This document shows positions 9,040 through 17,805 of a stretch of 64,000 bases of DNA, one piece after another; position 1 is the stretch's first letter, and the number at the start of each line of letters is the position of its first letter. Under the pieces are notes generated by a model. The model made no database searches and was not told where the DNA came from. It saw only the letters and a program-made list of their open reading frames with translations. The stretch covers positions 89,293-153,292 of the forward strand of contig NZ_JBFAPK010000018.1 of NCBI RefSeq assembly GCF_040676675.1, written 5' to 3'. Both the position numbers and the translations under genes were made by a program. The stretch is from JBFAPK01 sp040676675. Its GTDB lineage: Bacteria; Actinomycetota; Actinomycetes; Mycobacteriales; Micromonosporaceae.

Positions 9040-9360
9040 ATGAGTGCCGAGGAACTGAGCCGCGCCGTCGACCTGTTCGTCCGCCAGGTCGGCCACTGGA
9101 CGGCGCCGCGCTGGGGCGCCCAGGCCGCCACCGGTAACACCGCCCGCGCCGACCTGGTGCACCGGCTCGTGCAGCGGATCGCCAACCTGGCGGCCGACGC
9201 CGAGGGCGAGCCCCGCCGGACCGTACCGCGCCTCGACAACGACCTCGCCCTGCCCGACCAGCTCCGGGTCGTCGCGGCGGACCTCGTCGCCGCCGGAGCG
9301 CCCGAGGAGGCGCTCGCCGCCGCCACCGCCGAGATCGCGGCGACCCGCGCCGCCCTCTGA
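9040..9360 (+). CDS. Small hypothetical helical protein
   Basis: A 106-residue soluble, mainly helical protein (MSAEELSRAVDLFVRQVGHW at the start, EEALAAATAEIAATRAAL at the end). It has no Cys, no membrane segment and no recognised motif. There is no Shine-Dalgarno sequence; instead TAGACT (9027-9032) stands 7 bases before the ATG, which suggests a leaderless mRNA. Actinomycete codon bias is strong, so the gene is probably real. Function unknown. Confidence 0.75.
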   Translation: MSAEELSRAVDLFVRQVGHWTAPRWGAQAATGNTARADLVHRLVQRIANLAADAEGEPRRTVPRLDNDLALPDQLRVVAADLVAAGAPEEALAAATAEIAATRAAL

Positions 9361-9408
9361 GCCGGGCCCGAAGCCGCCGGGCACGAGCGCGCTTGACGAA
9401 ACATCACG

Positions 9409-9470
9409 GGCGCGCCGCGCAGAGCACACCCCAGGCGCGCCGCGCAGAGCACACCCAGGCGCACCGCGCG
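9409..9470. repeat. Tandem repeat, 24-25 bp unit, about 2.5 copies
   Basis: Units starting GGCGCGCCGCGCAGAGCACA occur at 9409-9433 and 9434-9457 (one C shorter), with a partial third at 9458-9470 that merges into the family B inverted repeat. It lies wholly between convergent genes. No coding function. Confidence 0.75.
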
Positions 9471-9532
9471 AATACCGAGAATGAGGCCCCTCGTGGCCCG
9501 GGACCAGCCCCTCGTTCTCGGTATTCGCGCGG
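9464..9532. repeat. Inverted repeat, family B copy 1
   Basis: Left arm 9464-9486 and right arm 9510-9532 pair over 23 bp with one T-G wobble; the arm core is CCGCGCGAATACCGAGAA. The 23-nt loop is GC-rich. It lies between the convergent genes ending at 9360 and 9553. A diverged copy with two compensated base-pair changes lies at 31989-32059. It could be a bidirectional transcription terminator or a protein-binding site. Confidence 0.88.
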
Positions 9533-9552
9533 ATCCTGCTGCTACCGGAGGA

Positions 9553-10818
9553 TCAGTTCAGCCGTTCGACGACCATGGCCATGCCCTGGCCGCCGCCGAC
9601 GCACATGGTCTCCAGACCGATGGTCCTGTCGTGCCATTCGAGGGCGTTGAGCAGGGTGCCGGTGATCCGGGCGCCGGTCATGCCGAACGGATGCCCGACC
9701 GCGATCGCACCGCCCATCACGTTGAGCTTCTCCAGCGGGATCTCGAGTTCGCGGTACGAGGGAATCACCTGAGCCGCGAACGCCTCGTTGATCTCGACCA
9801 GGTCGACGTCGTCGATGGTCATGCCGGCGCGCTTGAGGGCCTGGCGGGACGCCTCGACCGGGCCGAGCCCCATGATCTCCGGCGAGAGCGCGGTCACCCC
9901 GGTCGAGACGATCCGGGCGAGCGGCGTGATGCCCAGCTCGCGGGCCCGGGTCTCGCGCATCACCACGACCGCGGCGGCGCCGTCGTTGAGCGGGCAGCAG
10001 TTGCCGGCGGTGATCCGGCCGTCGGGCCGGAAGACGGGCTTGAGTCCGGCGACCCCGTCGAGCGTCACGCCCGGCCGGGGCCCGTCGTCGGTGCCGACCA
10101 CCGTCCCGTCCGGCAGGGTGACCGGGGTGATCTCGCGGGCCCAGAAGCCCTCGGTGATCGCCTTCTCGGCGAGGTTCTGGCTGCGTACGCCGAACTCGTC
10201 CATCTCGGCGCGGCTCACCCCGTACGCCTGGGCGAGGTTCTCGGCGGTCTGCCCCATCGCCAGGTAGATGTCCGGCAGTTCGCCGTCGAGGCGCGGGTCG
10301 GTCCAGACGGACGAGCCGGCCTCGGCGCGGGCCGCGGAACGGGCGCGCGCCGCCGCGAACCGCGGATTCTCCCAACCGCCGCCGACGAGTGCCTGCGCCT
10401 CGGGCGGCAGCGCGTCGGAGTTGCCCCGCCGGTACCGCGACACGCACTCGACCCCGGCCGAGACGAAGACGTCGCCCTCGCCGGCCCTGATGGCGTGGAA
10501 GGCCATCCGGGTGGTCTGCAGGGACGACGCGCAGTACCGGGTCAGTGTCGCGCCGGGCAGGTCGTCCAGCCCGAGCAGCGTGGCGACCACCCGGGCCATG
10601 TTGAAGCCCTGCTCGCCGCCGGGCAGCCCGCAGCCGAGGTAGAGATCGTCGATCTCGTGCGGGTCGAGCTGGGGCACCTTGTCGAGCGCGGCCTGGACGA
10701 TGGTGGCGGCCAGGTCGTCCGGGCGGAGGTCGCGCAGCGATCCCTTGACGGCGCGGCCGATGGGGGAGCGGGCGGTGGCGACGATGACGGCGGAGTCGGC
10801 GGGCGAGGCGGTCGGCAT
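9553..10818 (-). CDS. Acetyl-CoA C-acyltransferase (thiolase)
   Basis: A 421-residue thiolase that would cleave 3-ketoacyl-CoA in beta-oxidation or condense two acyl-CoAs. The nucleophilic Cys is C96 in TRYCASSLQ; the C-terminal part has EINEAFA, GHPFGMTGAR and the second active Cys in CVGGGQG, so the site looks complete. The length and the loop after residue 140 fit the FadA/FadI group. TAACGT stands 6 bases before the ATG at 10818, so the mRNA may be leaderless; a 17-bp imperfect palindrome overlaps that box. Lipid enzymes at 48.8-53.5 kb could work with it, but the two sets are not linked in an operon. Confidence 0.92.
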   Translation of the reverse strand: MPTASPADSAVIVATARSPIGRAVKGSLRDLRPDDLAATIVQAALDKVPQLDPHEIDDLYLGCGLPGGEQGFNMARVVATLLGLDDLPGATLTRYCASSLQTTRMAFHAIRAGEGDVFVSAGVECVSRYRRGNSDALPPEAQALVGGGWENPRFAAARARSAARAEAGSSVWTDPRLDGELPDIYLAMGQTAENLAQAYGVSRAEMDEFGVRSQNLAEKAITEGFWAREITPVTLPDGTVVGTDDGPRPGVTLDGVAGLKPVFRPDGRITAGNCCPLNDGAAAVVVMRETRARELGITPLARIVSTGVTALSPEIMGLGPVEASRQALKRAGMTIDDVDLVEINEAFAAQVIPSYRELEIPLEKLNVMGGAIAVGHPFGMTGARITGTLLNALEWHDRTIGLETMCVGGGQGMAMVVERLN

Positions 10819-10824
10819 GCGCCA

Positions 10825-10843
10825 ACGTTAACCGGTGAGTAAC
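10825..10843 (-). promoter_or_regulatory. Putative -10 box and overlapping palindromic operator of the thiolase gene
   Basis: On the minus strand TAACGT (10830-10825) ends 6 bases before the ATG at 10818. GTTAACCGGTGAGTAAC (10827-10843) is an imperfect palindrome with perfect GTTA/TAAC ends that overlaps the box. Fatty-acid catabolism genes in actinobacteria are commonly repressed by TetR-type regulators at such sites; which regulator acts here is unknown. Confidence 0.4.
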
Positions 10844-10991
10844 TTCCGGCGGAAGTGGGCCGGCGCCGCCGCAGCCCTGTCGGCGGGTCAGCCGGAGCCA
10901 CCCTGCTCGTGCTCGCTGGGCCAGCCGGCGCCACCCTGCTCGCCGGGCCGGCGCCGCCGTCCTGTCGGCGGGCCGGCGGCACGGGGAGGGA

Positions 10992-11792
10992 TCAGCGGCG
11001 GGTGGCGGTCGCGGCCGCGGCGGCCACCGAGGGCAGCAGCGAGTGCGCCCAGACCCGGTACCCGTCCGCCGAGGGGTGGAACCCGTCGTGGCAGAGCGTC
11101 CCCTCGTCGGCCCGGAAGACCGGGCCGGTCTCGGCGCCCAGGTCCACCACCCGTCCGCCGGCGGCGAGCACCGCGGCGGCCTGTGCCCGCGCGGTCCGGC
11201 GACCCAGCCAGCCAAGGACCTGGCGCAGCGGCTGCGCCACCGCCCGTACCGCCCCGAGGTCGGGGCAGGTGCCGACGACGACCTCGACGTCCGCGTCCCG
11301 CAGCCGGCGTACGGCCGCACCGAGGTACGCGGCGGCCTCGCCCGGCCGGCGCAGTCCCGTGGCGTCGTTGGCGCCGATCAGGATCACCGCCACGTCGGGG
11401 CGCTCGCCGAGCAGCGCCCGGGCCACCTGGGTGGCCAGGTCGGTCGAGCGGGAGCCCGAGACGCCCACGCTGGAGAGGCGGACCTCGCGCGGGCCGATGC
11501 CGTTCGCCGGGTCGCCCTCGGCCAGCAGCCGGCCCAGCTGCCCGCCGACGGTGTCGCCGAGCTCCCGTACCCCGACGCCGAGCGCCGAGGAGTCGCCGAG
11601 CAGCACCAACCGCAGCGCCGGCAGGCCCGGTTCGCCCACCGTGGAGCGCAGCGCCAGGCCCAGCTCGGGCTGGGCGTAGCGCCGGGTGCTGGCCAGGAAC
11701 GCCTGCCCGGCGAGGACGGCGGCGCCGCCGACGGTACCGGCGACGAGGGTCATGGCGGCGGCCTTGGTGATCCGCAGGGCGATGCCGGTCAC
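10992..11792 (-). CDS. SGNH/GDSL hydrolase (copy 1)
   Basis: A 266-residue esterase/lipase-like protein. Block I is LVLLGDSSALG (catalytic Ser in GDSS), block III VAVILIGANDAT (oxyanion Asn) and block V DGFHPSADGY (catalytic Asp and His). The N-terminus ITKAAAMTLVAGTVGGAAVLAG is one hydrophobic segment, so the enzyme is probably membrane-anchored or exported. The GTG at 11792 follows GGAG. A second SGNH hydrolase lies directly upstream on the same strand. The substrate is unknown; cell-wall or lipid esters are possible. Confidence 0.85.
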   Translation of the reverse strand: MTGIALRITKAAAMTLVAGTVGGAAVLAGQAFLASTRRYAQPELGLALRSTVGEPGLPALRLVLLGDSSALGVGVRELGDTVGGQLGRLLAEGDPANGIGPREVRLSSVGVSGSRSTDLATQVARALLGERPDVAVILIGANDATGLRRPGEAAAYLGAAVRRLRDADVEVVVGTCPDLGAVRAVAQPLRQVLGWLGRRTARAQAAAVLAAGGRVVDLGAETGPVFRADEGTLCHDGFHPSADGYRVWAHSLLPSVAAAAATATRR

Positions 11793-11934
11793 GTCGTGCT
11801 CCCGGTGCGGGGGCCGGGCCGGGCGACGCGCCCGCCGGTCCAGGTCATAGCTGCTCCTCGCTGCGTTGGTCGCCGGGTCGGGCGGGCCCGCTGCCGGGCG
11901 CGCCGTACCTGGGCGACGGTACCGCGTCGAAGGG

Positions 11935-13020
11935 TCACGCCCGTCCCTCCACGGTGGACGGCGTCGCGGTTTCCCCGGTGGCGCCCGGTTCGGTGCCGTG
12001 GTGCGGCTCCTCGCCGCGCGGGTGACCGAACCAGGCGCGGCGTCGGCGCAGCTGCGCCCAGCGCCCCGCCGGGCCACGGTCCCGACCCGCGACCTGCGCG
12101 CCGCTGACCTCCGTGCCGGCGTTGCGGGCCGCCTCGTGCGCGGCCTCCGGGAGCGACCGTACGCCCTCGCCCTCGACCAGGCCGGCCCGGCGCTCGTCCG
12201 CCGCGCCGAGCGCGGCCAGCGCGGTCGGCAGCATGGCGGCGACGGCGATGGCGTAGCCCTCGGCCGACGGGTGGAAGTGGTCCCAGGCGAACATCCGGGC
12301 CGGCTCGGCGGCGAACCGGGGGCCGAGCAGGTCCCCGAGCGAGACGGTCCAGCCGCCCGCCTCCACCACGGCCACGGTCTGCGCCGCGGCGAGCTGTCGG
12401 CTCCACCGGCGGGCCAGCCAGCGCAGCGGCGGTTTGATCGGCTGGATCGCGCCGAGGTCGGGGCAGGTGCCGACCACCACCTGGGCGCCGGCGTCGCGCA
12501 GCCTGCGCACCGCGTCGACCAGGAACCGTACGGCCACCGCGTGCGGGGTCCGGTTGGTGACGTCGTTGCCGCCGATCAGGATCACGGCCAGGTCCGGCGA
12601 GCGCTCCAGCGCGGCCTCGACCTGCGGCGCCAGCCCGGCCGAGAGGCTGCCCACCACGGCGAGGCGGTAGAGGCGCACCGGGCGGCGCAGCCGGCGCGAC
12701 AGGCCGGTGGCGAGCAGCGCGCCCGGGGTCTCCCGTGGGCGGTGCACCCCGTAGCCGGCGGCCGACGAGTCGCCGAGCAGCACCACGGTGATCGGTCGGC
12801 CCGGGTACTTGGCGCCGTAGACGCCGTCCCCGCGCGGCGGCGGAGCCTCGGCCAGCGGAATCACCCGCCGCGCCTGCCGGGCCTGACCCAGCAGCAGCCC
12901 GGTCGTGGCCGCCGCGGTCAGCGCGGTCGCGCCGGCGCCCACGGCCGCCACCTTGGCGACCCGTCGCGCGACGCGCCATGGTGCCTGGTCGCGTACCGCC
13001 GTTCCGGCCTGATCCATCAA
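11935..13020 (-). CDS. SGNH/GDSL hydrolase (copy 2), extended C-terminus
   Basis: A 361-residue protein with blocks VVLLGDSSAAGYG, VILIGGNDVTN and WDHFHPSAEGYA, so Ser, Asn, Asp and His are all present. One N-terminal hydrophobic helix (VAKVAAVGAGATALTAAATT) suggests an anchor or export. About 90 residues after the catalytic domain are charged and Arg/Gly-rich without a recognised fold. It starts with two adjacent ATG codons (13020 and 13017). It is similar to the downstream gene throughout the catalytic domain, so the two are paralogues, probably co-transcribed. Confidence 0.85.
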   Translation of the reverse strand: MMDQAGTAVRDQAPWRVARRVAKVAAVGAGATALTAAATTGLLLGQARQARRVIPLAEAPPPRGDGVYGAKYPGRPITVVLLGDSSAAGYGVHRPRETPGALLATGLSRRLRRPVRLYRLAVVGSLSAGLAPQVEAALERSPDLAVILIGGNDVTNRTPHAVAVRFLVDAVRRLRDAGAQVVVGTCPDLGAIQPIKPPLRWLARRWSRQLAAAQTVAVVEAGGWTVSLGDLLGPRFAAEPARMFAWDHFHPSAEGYAIAVAAMLPTALAALGAADERRAGLVEGEGVRSLPEAAHEAARNAGTEVSGAQVAGRDRGPAGRWAQLRRRRAWFGHPRGEEPHHGTEPGATGETATPSTVEGRA

Positions 13021-13204
13021 GCGCCCCCCGCCTGCCGCGTCATTCCGCGACTTTCGAGATTATCTCGGCCGGGTGACACCCGCTGTCGCCGTACGGGCCG
13101 CCGGATGCCTGGAAGATGACAGCCGGGGGTACCTTCCCGGGCAGACGCGTCGATGCGTGCGCCTTGCCGGCGTGTGCATCATTGGCGTGGAGGAGGCGGG
13201 GAGC

Positions 13205-13561
13205 ATGACCAAGACACTGAAGCGCACGGCGGCCTTCGGCGCGCTGGCCAGGGCACTGGCGTCGGGCGCGCGGGGCGGACCACCGCTGGGGAGGCGGCTC
13301 GCCGCGATCCCCCGGATGATCAAGGCGACCCTCCGGCGGGAGTACGACGGCGGGCTGCGGCTGGCCATGATGGTCGCCGCGACGGCGTACGTGGCCTCGC
13401 CGATCGACCTCGCGCCCGAGCTGTTCCTGGCCGTCTTCGGCCTGGCCGACGACGCGCTGATGATCACATGGCTGGCGGGCAGCGTGCTCTCCGAGACCGA
13501 GCGCTTCCTGGAGTGGGAACGGCGGCGGGAGAGCGTCATCCCCGGCCACGTGGTCCGCTGA
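13205..13561 (+). CDS. YkvA-like (DUF1232) protein
   Basis: A 118-residue protein. The central segment LAMMVAATAYVASPIDLAPELFLAVFGLADD matches the DUF1232/YkvA pattern, in which a Y-x-x-S-P-x-D-L-x-P motif is the hallmark. The segment is hydrophobic enough for membrane contact. The ATG at 13205 has GGAGG upstream, giving a better start than in-frame GTG codons further up. Function is unknown in the family. It is the first gene after the divergent SGNH pair and lies 68 bp before cystathionine beta-synthase. Confidence 0.85.
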   Translation: MTKTLKRTAAFGALARALASGARGGPPLGRRLAAIPRMIKATLRREYDGGLRLAMMVAATAYVASPIDLAPELFLAVFGLADDALMITWLAGSVLSETERFLEWERRRESVIPGHVVR

Positions 13562-13629
13562 CGGCACGTAGGCTGGCCTGAGCGGCGACCCGACCCCTCG
13601 GGCGAGTCAGACGGAAAGGGCACAACGAG

Positions 13630-15003
13630 GTGCGCTACTACGAGAACGTGGTCGAGCTGATCGGCAACACCCCGCTGGTACGGCTACGCAACGTGAGCGC
13701 CGGGATCTCGGCGACCGTGCTCGCCAAGGTGGAGTACCTGAACCCGGGCGGCTCGGTCAAGGACCGGATCGCGCTGCGGATGGTCGAGGAGGCGGAGCGG
13801 AACGGGCTGCTCAAGCCGGGCGGCACGATCGTCGAGCCGACCAGCGGTAACACCGGCGTCGGCCTGGCCCTGGTGGCCCAGCTCAAGGGCTACAAGTGCG
13901 TCTTCATCTGCCCCGACAAGGTCAGCAAGGACAAGCAGGACGTGCTGCGGGCGTACGGCGCCGAGGTGGTGGTCTGCCCGACCGCGGTCGCGCCGGAGGA
14001 CCCCCGCTCGTACTACAACGTCTCCGACCGGCTGGCCCGGGAGATCCCCGGCGCGTGGAAGCCGAACCAGTACGCCAACCCCGCCAACCCGCGCTCCCAC
14101 TACGAGACCACCGGACCGGAGGTCTGGGAGCAGACCGAGGGGCGGATCACCCACTTCGTCGCCGGCGTCGGTACCGGCGGCACGGTCTCGGGCATCGGGC
14201 GCTACCTGAAGGAGGCGTCCGGCGGCGCGGTACGGGTGATCGGCGCCGACCCGGAGGGCTCGGTCTACTCCGGCGGTACCGGCCGGCCGTACCTGGTCGA
14301 GGGCGTCGGCGAGGACTTCTGGCCGGAGACGTACGACCGGACGATCTGCGACGAGATCGTGAAGGTCTCGGACAAGGACTCCTTCGAGATGACCCGCCGG
14401 TTGGCCCGCGAGGAGGGGCTGCTCGTCGGCGGCTCCTGCGGCATGGCCGTGGTGGCCGCGCTGGAGGTGGCCCGCCGCGCCGAGCCGGACGACGTGGTCG
14501 TGGTGCTCCTGCCCGACGGTGGCCGGGGCTACCTCTCGAAGATCTTCAACGACGACTGGATGGCCCGCTACGGCTTCCTGCGCACCCCCGACACCACCGA
14601 GGCGACCGTGGCGGAGGCGCTGGCCAGCAAGCCGGGCGGGATACCCGAGCTGATCCACGTACACCCGACCGAGACCGTCCGGGACGCGATCGACTACATG
14701 CGCGAGTACGGCGTCTCGCAGCTGCCGGTGCTCAAGGCCGAACCGCCGGTGGTGACCGGTGAGGTGGCCGGCTCGGTCGCGGAGCGCGACCTGCTCGACG
14801 CCCTCTTCACCGGCCAGGCGCAGCTGCACGACACGATCGAGCGGCACATGGGCGACCCGCTGCCGATGATCGGCGGCGGGCAGCCGGTCAGCGAGGCCGT
14901 GGGGCTGCTGGAGAAGGCGGACGCGGCGCTGGTGCTGGTCGAGGGGAAGCCCAAGGGCGTACTGACCCGGCAGGACCTGCTCGCCCACCTCGGCGCCCGC
15001 TGA
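13630..15003 (+). CDS. cbs: Cystathionine beta-synthase
   Basis: A 457-residue PLP enzyme that joins serine (or O-acetylserine) and homocysteine to cystathionine. The catalytic domain shows NTPLVRL, the PLP lysine in GGSVKDR (about residue 44), TSGNTG, and the phosphate-binding loop GTGGT. Two C-terminal CBS domains follow from about residue 335 (PELIHVHPTETVRDAIDYM and later ALVLVEGKPKGVLTRQDLLAHL). There is no N-terminal haem domain, as is usual for bacteria. The GTG at 13630 follows AAAGGG. Cystathionine gamma-synthase at 19357 handles the same intermediate, so the region covers transsulfuration. The gene ends at a family A inverted repeat. Confidence 0.95.
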   Translation: MRYYENVVELIGNTPLVRLRNVSAGISATVLAKVEYLNPGGSVKDRIALRMVEEAERNGLLKPGGTIVEPTSGNTGVGLALVAQLKGYKCVFICPDKVSKDKQDVLRAYGAEVVVCPTAVAPEDPRSYYNVSDRLAREIPGAWKPNQYANPANPRSHYETTGPEVWEQTEGRITHFVAGVGTGGTVSGIGRYLKEASGGAVRVIGADPEGSVYSGGTGRPYLVEGVGEDFWPETYDRTICDEIVKVSDKDSFEMTRRLAREEGLLVGGSCGMAVVAALEVARRAEPDDVVVVLLPDGGRGYLSKIFNDDWMARYGFLRTPDTTEATVAEALASKPGGIPELIHVHPTETVRDAIDYMREYGVSQLPVLKAEPPVVTGEVAGSVAERDLLDALFTGQAQLHDTIERHMGDPLPMIGGGQPVSEAVGLLEKADAALVLVEGKPKGVLTRQDLLAHLGAR

Positions 15004-15008
15004 ACACG

Positions 15009-15078
15009 CCCCCGCGATCTAGGGCGAATCGTCGTGATTGGAGATTAACTAGCGACGATTCGCCCTAGATCGCGGGGG
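15009..15078. repeat. Inverted repeat, family A copy 2 (plus orientation)
   Basis: A perfect 26-bp stem pairs 15009-15034 with 15053-15078; the arm core is GATCTAGGGCGAATCGTCG. The 18-nt loop TGATTGGAGATTAACTAG is almost that of copy 3. The G-C pair in the core (GGGCGAATC) is A-T in copy 3, a compensated change. It lies between the convergent cbs and S1C protease genes. Confidence 0.92.
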
Positions 15079-15101
15079 CGGGCTAGATCGCGGAGGCGGG
15101 C

Positions 15102-16058
15102 CTAGCGGTTCAGCTCGGCCGGCACCGCGACCACGTCGACGAAGGCGCCCCGCCGGAGCAGGGTGACCGGCAGTCGGGTACCGATGGCCGGACCGAGCAT
15201 GAGCCGCTGGAGCCCCTGCCCGCTCTGCACCGGGCGCCCACCGGCCGAGATGATCACGTCGCCGAGGTAGATGCCGGCCTGCCCGGCGGGGCTGTCCGGC
15301 ACCACCTCGACCACCCGCAGTCCCCGCTTCTGGCCGGTACGTTCGGCCACGGCCGGGGGCAGCGGCACCGGTACGCCGGCGACGCCGAGCCAGGCCCGGC
15401 GGACCCGCCCGCCGGTGACCAGGTCGCCGATGATCTGCCGGGTGGTGGAGTTGATCGGTACGGCCAGGCCGAGGCCGTAGCCGGCGACGGCCGTGTTGAT
15501 CCCGATCACCCGTCCGGCGGAGTCGGCGAGCGCGCCCCCGGAGTTGCCCGGGTTGAGCGCCGCGTCGGTCTGGATGACGTCCTCGATCAGGCGGACCAGC
15601 CGCCCGTCGCGGGCCGGCAGGGACCGGCCCAGCCCGGAGACGACGCCGGCCGTGACCGAGCCGGCGAGCCCCATCGGGTTGCCGACGGCGACCACGAGCT
15701 GCCCGATCCGCAGCGGATCGGCGTCGCCCAACTCGACCGGGGGTGCGGTGGTGGCCCGTACCCGGAGGACGGCGAGGTCGGAGAGGGGGTCGGTGCCGAC
15801 CACGTCGAAGCGTGCCTCGGCACCGTCGCCGAAGGTCGCCAGCCCGCCGGTGGCGCCCTCGACCACGTGCGCGCTGGTGAGGAGGAATCCGTCGTCGGTG
15901 AAGGTCACCGCCGAACCGGCGCCGGCGCCGCGCGGGCCGCGTACCGAGAGCGCGGCCACGCTCGGCAGCACCTTCGCCGCGACCGTGGTGACCACCTGCG
16001 AGTACGCGTCCAGAGCGGCCGCCTCGGCGCGCTCCGGTTCGATTCGTTCGGTGCTCAT
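15102..16058 (-). CDS. S1C (HtrA-like) serine protease without membrane anchor
   Basis: A 318-residue trypsin-like protease with one PDZ domain. The triad is visible: His in LTSAHVVEG, Asp in LSDLAVLRV, Ser in NPGNSGGAL. The PDZ domain begins near residue 220 (VVEVVPDSPAGQAGIYLGDVII). Unlike typical HtrA proteins there is no signal peptide or membrane helix: the start MSTERIEPERAEAAALDAY is charged and runs straight into the protease. ATG 16058 is preferred over a longer form because that would add only a GC-rich non-conserved extension. It may be a cytoplasmic quality-control protease. Confidence 0.88.
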   Translation of the reverse strand: MSTERIEPERAEAAALDAYSQVVTTVAAKVLPSVAALSVRGPRGAGAGSAVTFTDDGFLLTSAHVVEGATGGLATFGDGAEARFDVVGTDPLSDLAVLRVRATTAPPVELGDADPLRIGQLVVAVGNPMGLAGSVTAGVVSGLGRSLPARDGRLVRLIEDVIQTDAALNPGNSGGALADSAGRVIGINTAVAGYGLGLAVPINSTTRQIIGDLVTGGRVRRAWLGVAGVPVPLPPAVAERTGQKRGLRVVEVVPDSPAGQAGIYLGDVIISAGGRPVQSGQGLQRLMLGPAIGTRLPVTLLRRGAFVDVVAVPAELNR

Positions 16059-16202
16059 GTCGGAACACAACGTCGAGCGGCGCCCCTCGATGCCCGGCAC
16101 CGGTCCGCTCAGAGCGAACACCCCGGCCCGCCGCCAGCCCGCCGCCGGACGCCGGTCCGCCGAGGGCGATCCACACCGGCGACGCCGGCGGGCCGCCGCG
16201 GG

Positions 16203-16715
16203 TCAGGGCAGGTCGCGCCGGTAGCGGAGCTGGCGCGTCACGGCTGGGCCGATGTTGCCCTGCCGCTCCACCCCGTCGGGCCGCCAGCCGCCCCGCTCGT
16301 AGAAGCGCCGCGCGCGCTCGTTGCCGGCCAGCACCCAGAGCACGGCGTGCCGCCAGCCGCGCCCGTGCAGCGTCGCCAGCGCGTCGATCATGAGGGCCCG
16401 GCCGACGCCGCGCCCCTGCTCCAGGGGATCGAGGTGGATGGCGTACAACTCGCCGACGTCGGGCTCGCCGGTCTCGGCCGGGCCGACGTAGGTGAAGCCG
16501 GCGAGCGAGCCGTCCCGCTCGGCGACCGTGAGCAGATGGGTCTCGCGCTCGTACGGCCACCGCTCGGTCCACCAGCGGCCCATCGACTCGGGGGAGATCG
16601 CGGCCAGCGCCTCGGCGGGTACGAGGTCGCGGTACGCGGCGACGCGGGAGCGCTGGTGCAGGGCGCCGACGGCGGGCAGGTCACCGGCGACCGCCGGCCG
16701 GAGCGTGAGGTCCAC
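16203..16715 (-). CDS. GNAT N-acetyltransferase
   Basis: A 170-residue acetyltransferase using acetyl-CoA. The cofactor-binding motif A is visible as LDPLEQGRGVGRALM (Q-x-x-G-x-G/A), and ERARRFYERGGWRPDG is the usual motif B. The GTG at 16715 begins VDLTLRPAVAGDL, the common beta-1 start. The stop is 144 bp before the S1C protease start, same strand. The substrate cannot be predicted. Confidence 0.88.
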   Translation of the reverse strand: MDLTLRPAVAGDLPAVGALHQRSRVAAYRDLVPAEALAAISPESMGRWWTERWPYERETHLLTVAERDGSLAGFTYVGPAETGEPDVGELYAIHLDPLEQGRGVGRALMIDALATLHGRGWRHAVLWVLAGNERARRFYERGGWRPDGVERQGNIGPAVTRQLRYRRDLP

Positions 16716-16738
16716 CCGCCCACGGTAGCCGGAAGTGA

Positions 16739-17704
16739 TCAAGCGTCGGCCGGTGCCTTGCCGCGCCGCGCCGGCACCGGTACCCGGATCAGGTCCTCGG
16801 CGACGACCAGTTCCCCGGCGAAGTGCGCCCGCGCCTCCGCCGCGTAGCGCTCGGCCGAGGAGGCCGCCCCGCCGGTGCGGGCGGAGCTGTCGTACCGCTG
16901 GGAGAAGTGGGTGAGCACGAGCCGTCGTACGCCGGACTCGGCCGCCACCCGCGCGGCCTGCGCCGCAGTCAGGTGCCCGACCTCGGCGGCCAGCGCGGCG
17001 TCCTCGGTCAGGAACGTCGACTCGATCACCAACAGGTCGGCGCCCTCGGCGAGCGCGTAGACCCCGTCGCAGAGGCCGGTGTCCATCACGAAGGCGAACC
17101 GCTGCCCCGGGCGGGGCGCGCTCACCGCCTCCAGCGGAACGCGGCGCCCGTCGAGGTCGAGGTGGCCGGCGCGGAGCAGCTCCGCGACGGCCGGACCGGA
17201 GATGCCGTACGCCGCCAGCCGCTCGGGCAGGATCCGGCGCTGGTCCGGCTCGACGAGCCGGTAGCCGTACGTCTCTACGGGGTGCCGCAGCCGGCGGGCC
17301 TCCAACGTGCCGGCCGCCGTGACGAACCGCTGCCCGTCCCGCCCGACCGGCTCGGGGAGCAGCTCGGCGGTCTCGTGGAACCGGCTGGCGTGCCGCAGCC
17401 GCTCGAAGTACTCGGCGTCGCCGGCCGGGAAGTGGGCGCGCACCGGGTGCGGCACCCGGTCCAGGGAGAGGCGCTGGACGACGCCGGCCAGCCCGAGGCT
17501 GTGGTCGCCGTGGAAGTGGGTGACACAGATCCGGGTCAGGTCGGTGGCGGAGACCCCGGCCAGCAGCATCTGCCGCTGGGTCCCCTCGCCCGGGTCGAAG
17601 AGGATCGTCTCGCCGTCCCAGCGCAGGACGTACCCGTTGTGGCTGCGGCGCCGGGTCGGGACCTGGCTCGCCGTGCCGAGCACCACCAGTTCGCGTACGG
17701 ACAC
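16739..17704 (-). CDS. rnz: Ribonuclease Z
   Basis: A 321-residue metallo-beta-lactamase-fold nuclease that trims the 3' ends of tRNA precursors. The zinc motif THFHGDHSLGLAG is near residue 60, and further ligands are in FVMDTGLCDG and VLTHFSQRY. The N-terminus ELVVLGTASQVPTRRRSHNGY is typical of the family. The GTG at 17704 is chosen because it is the last start before the conserved ELVVLGT strand. The tRNA at 6925 lacks encoded CCA, so processing by RNase Z is relevant. The 417 bp upstream hold a candidate structured RNA. Confidence 0.93.
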   Translation of the reverse strand: MSVRELVVLGTASQVPTRRRSHNGYVLRWDGETILFDPGEGTQRQMLLAGVSATDLTRICVTHFHGDHSLGLAGVVQRLSLDRVPHPVRAHFPAGDAEYFERLRHASRFHETAELLPEPVGRDGQRFVTAAGTLEARRLRHPVETYGYRLVEPDQRRILPERLAAYGISGPAVAELLRAGHLDLDGRRVPLEAVSAPRPGQRFAFVMDTGLCDGVYALAEGADLLVIESTFLTEDAALAAEVGHLTAAQAARVAAESGVRRLVLTHFSQRYDSSARTGGAASSAERYAAEARAHFAGELVVAEDLIRVPVPARRGKAPADA

Positions 17705-17805
17705 GGGCGGGCCTCTCGGTTTCCGGCCCGGCCGTCGGCGGTCCGGGAGACCGGACGCGCGGGACGCCGGAGCGCGGGGTCGTGCGGACGGGGCGGGATA
17801 TGAAG

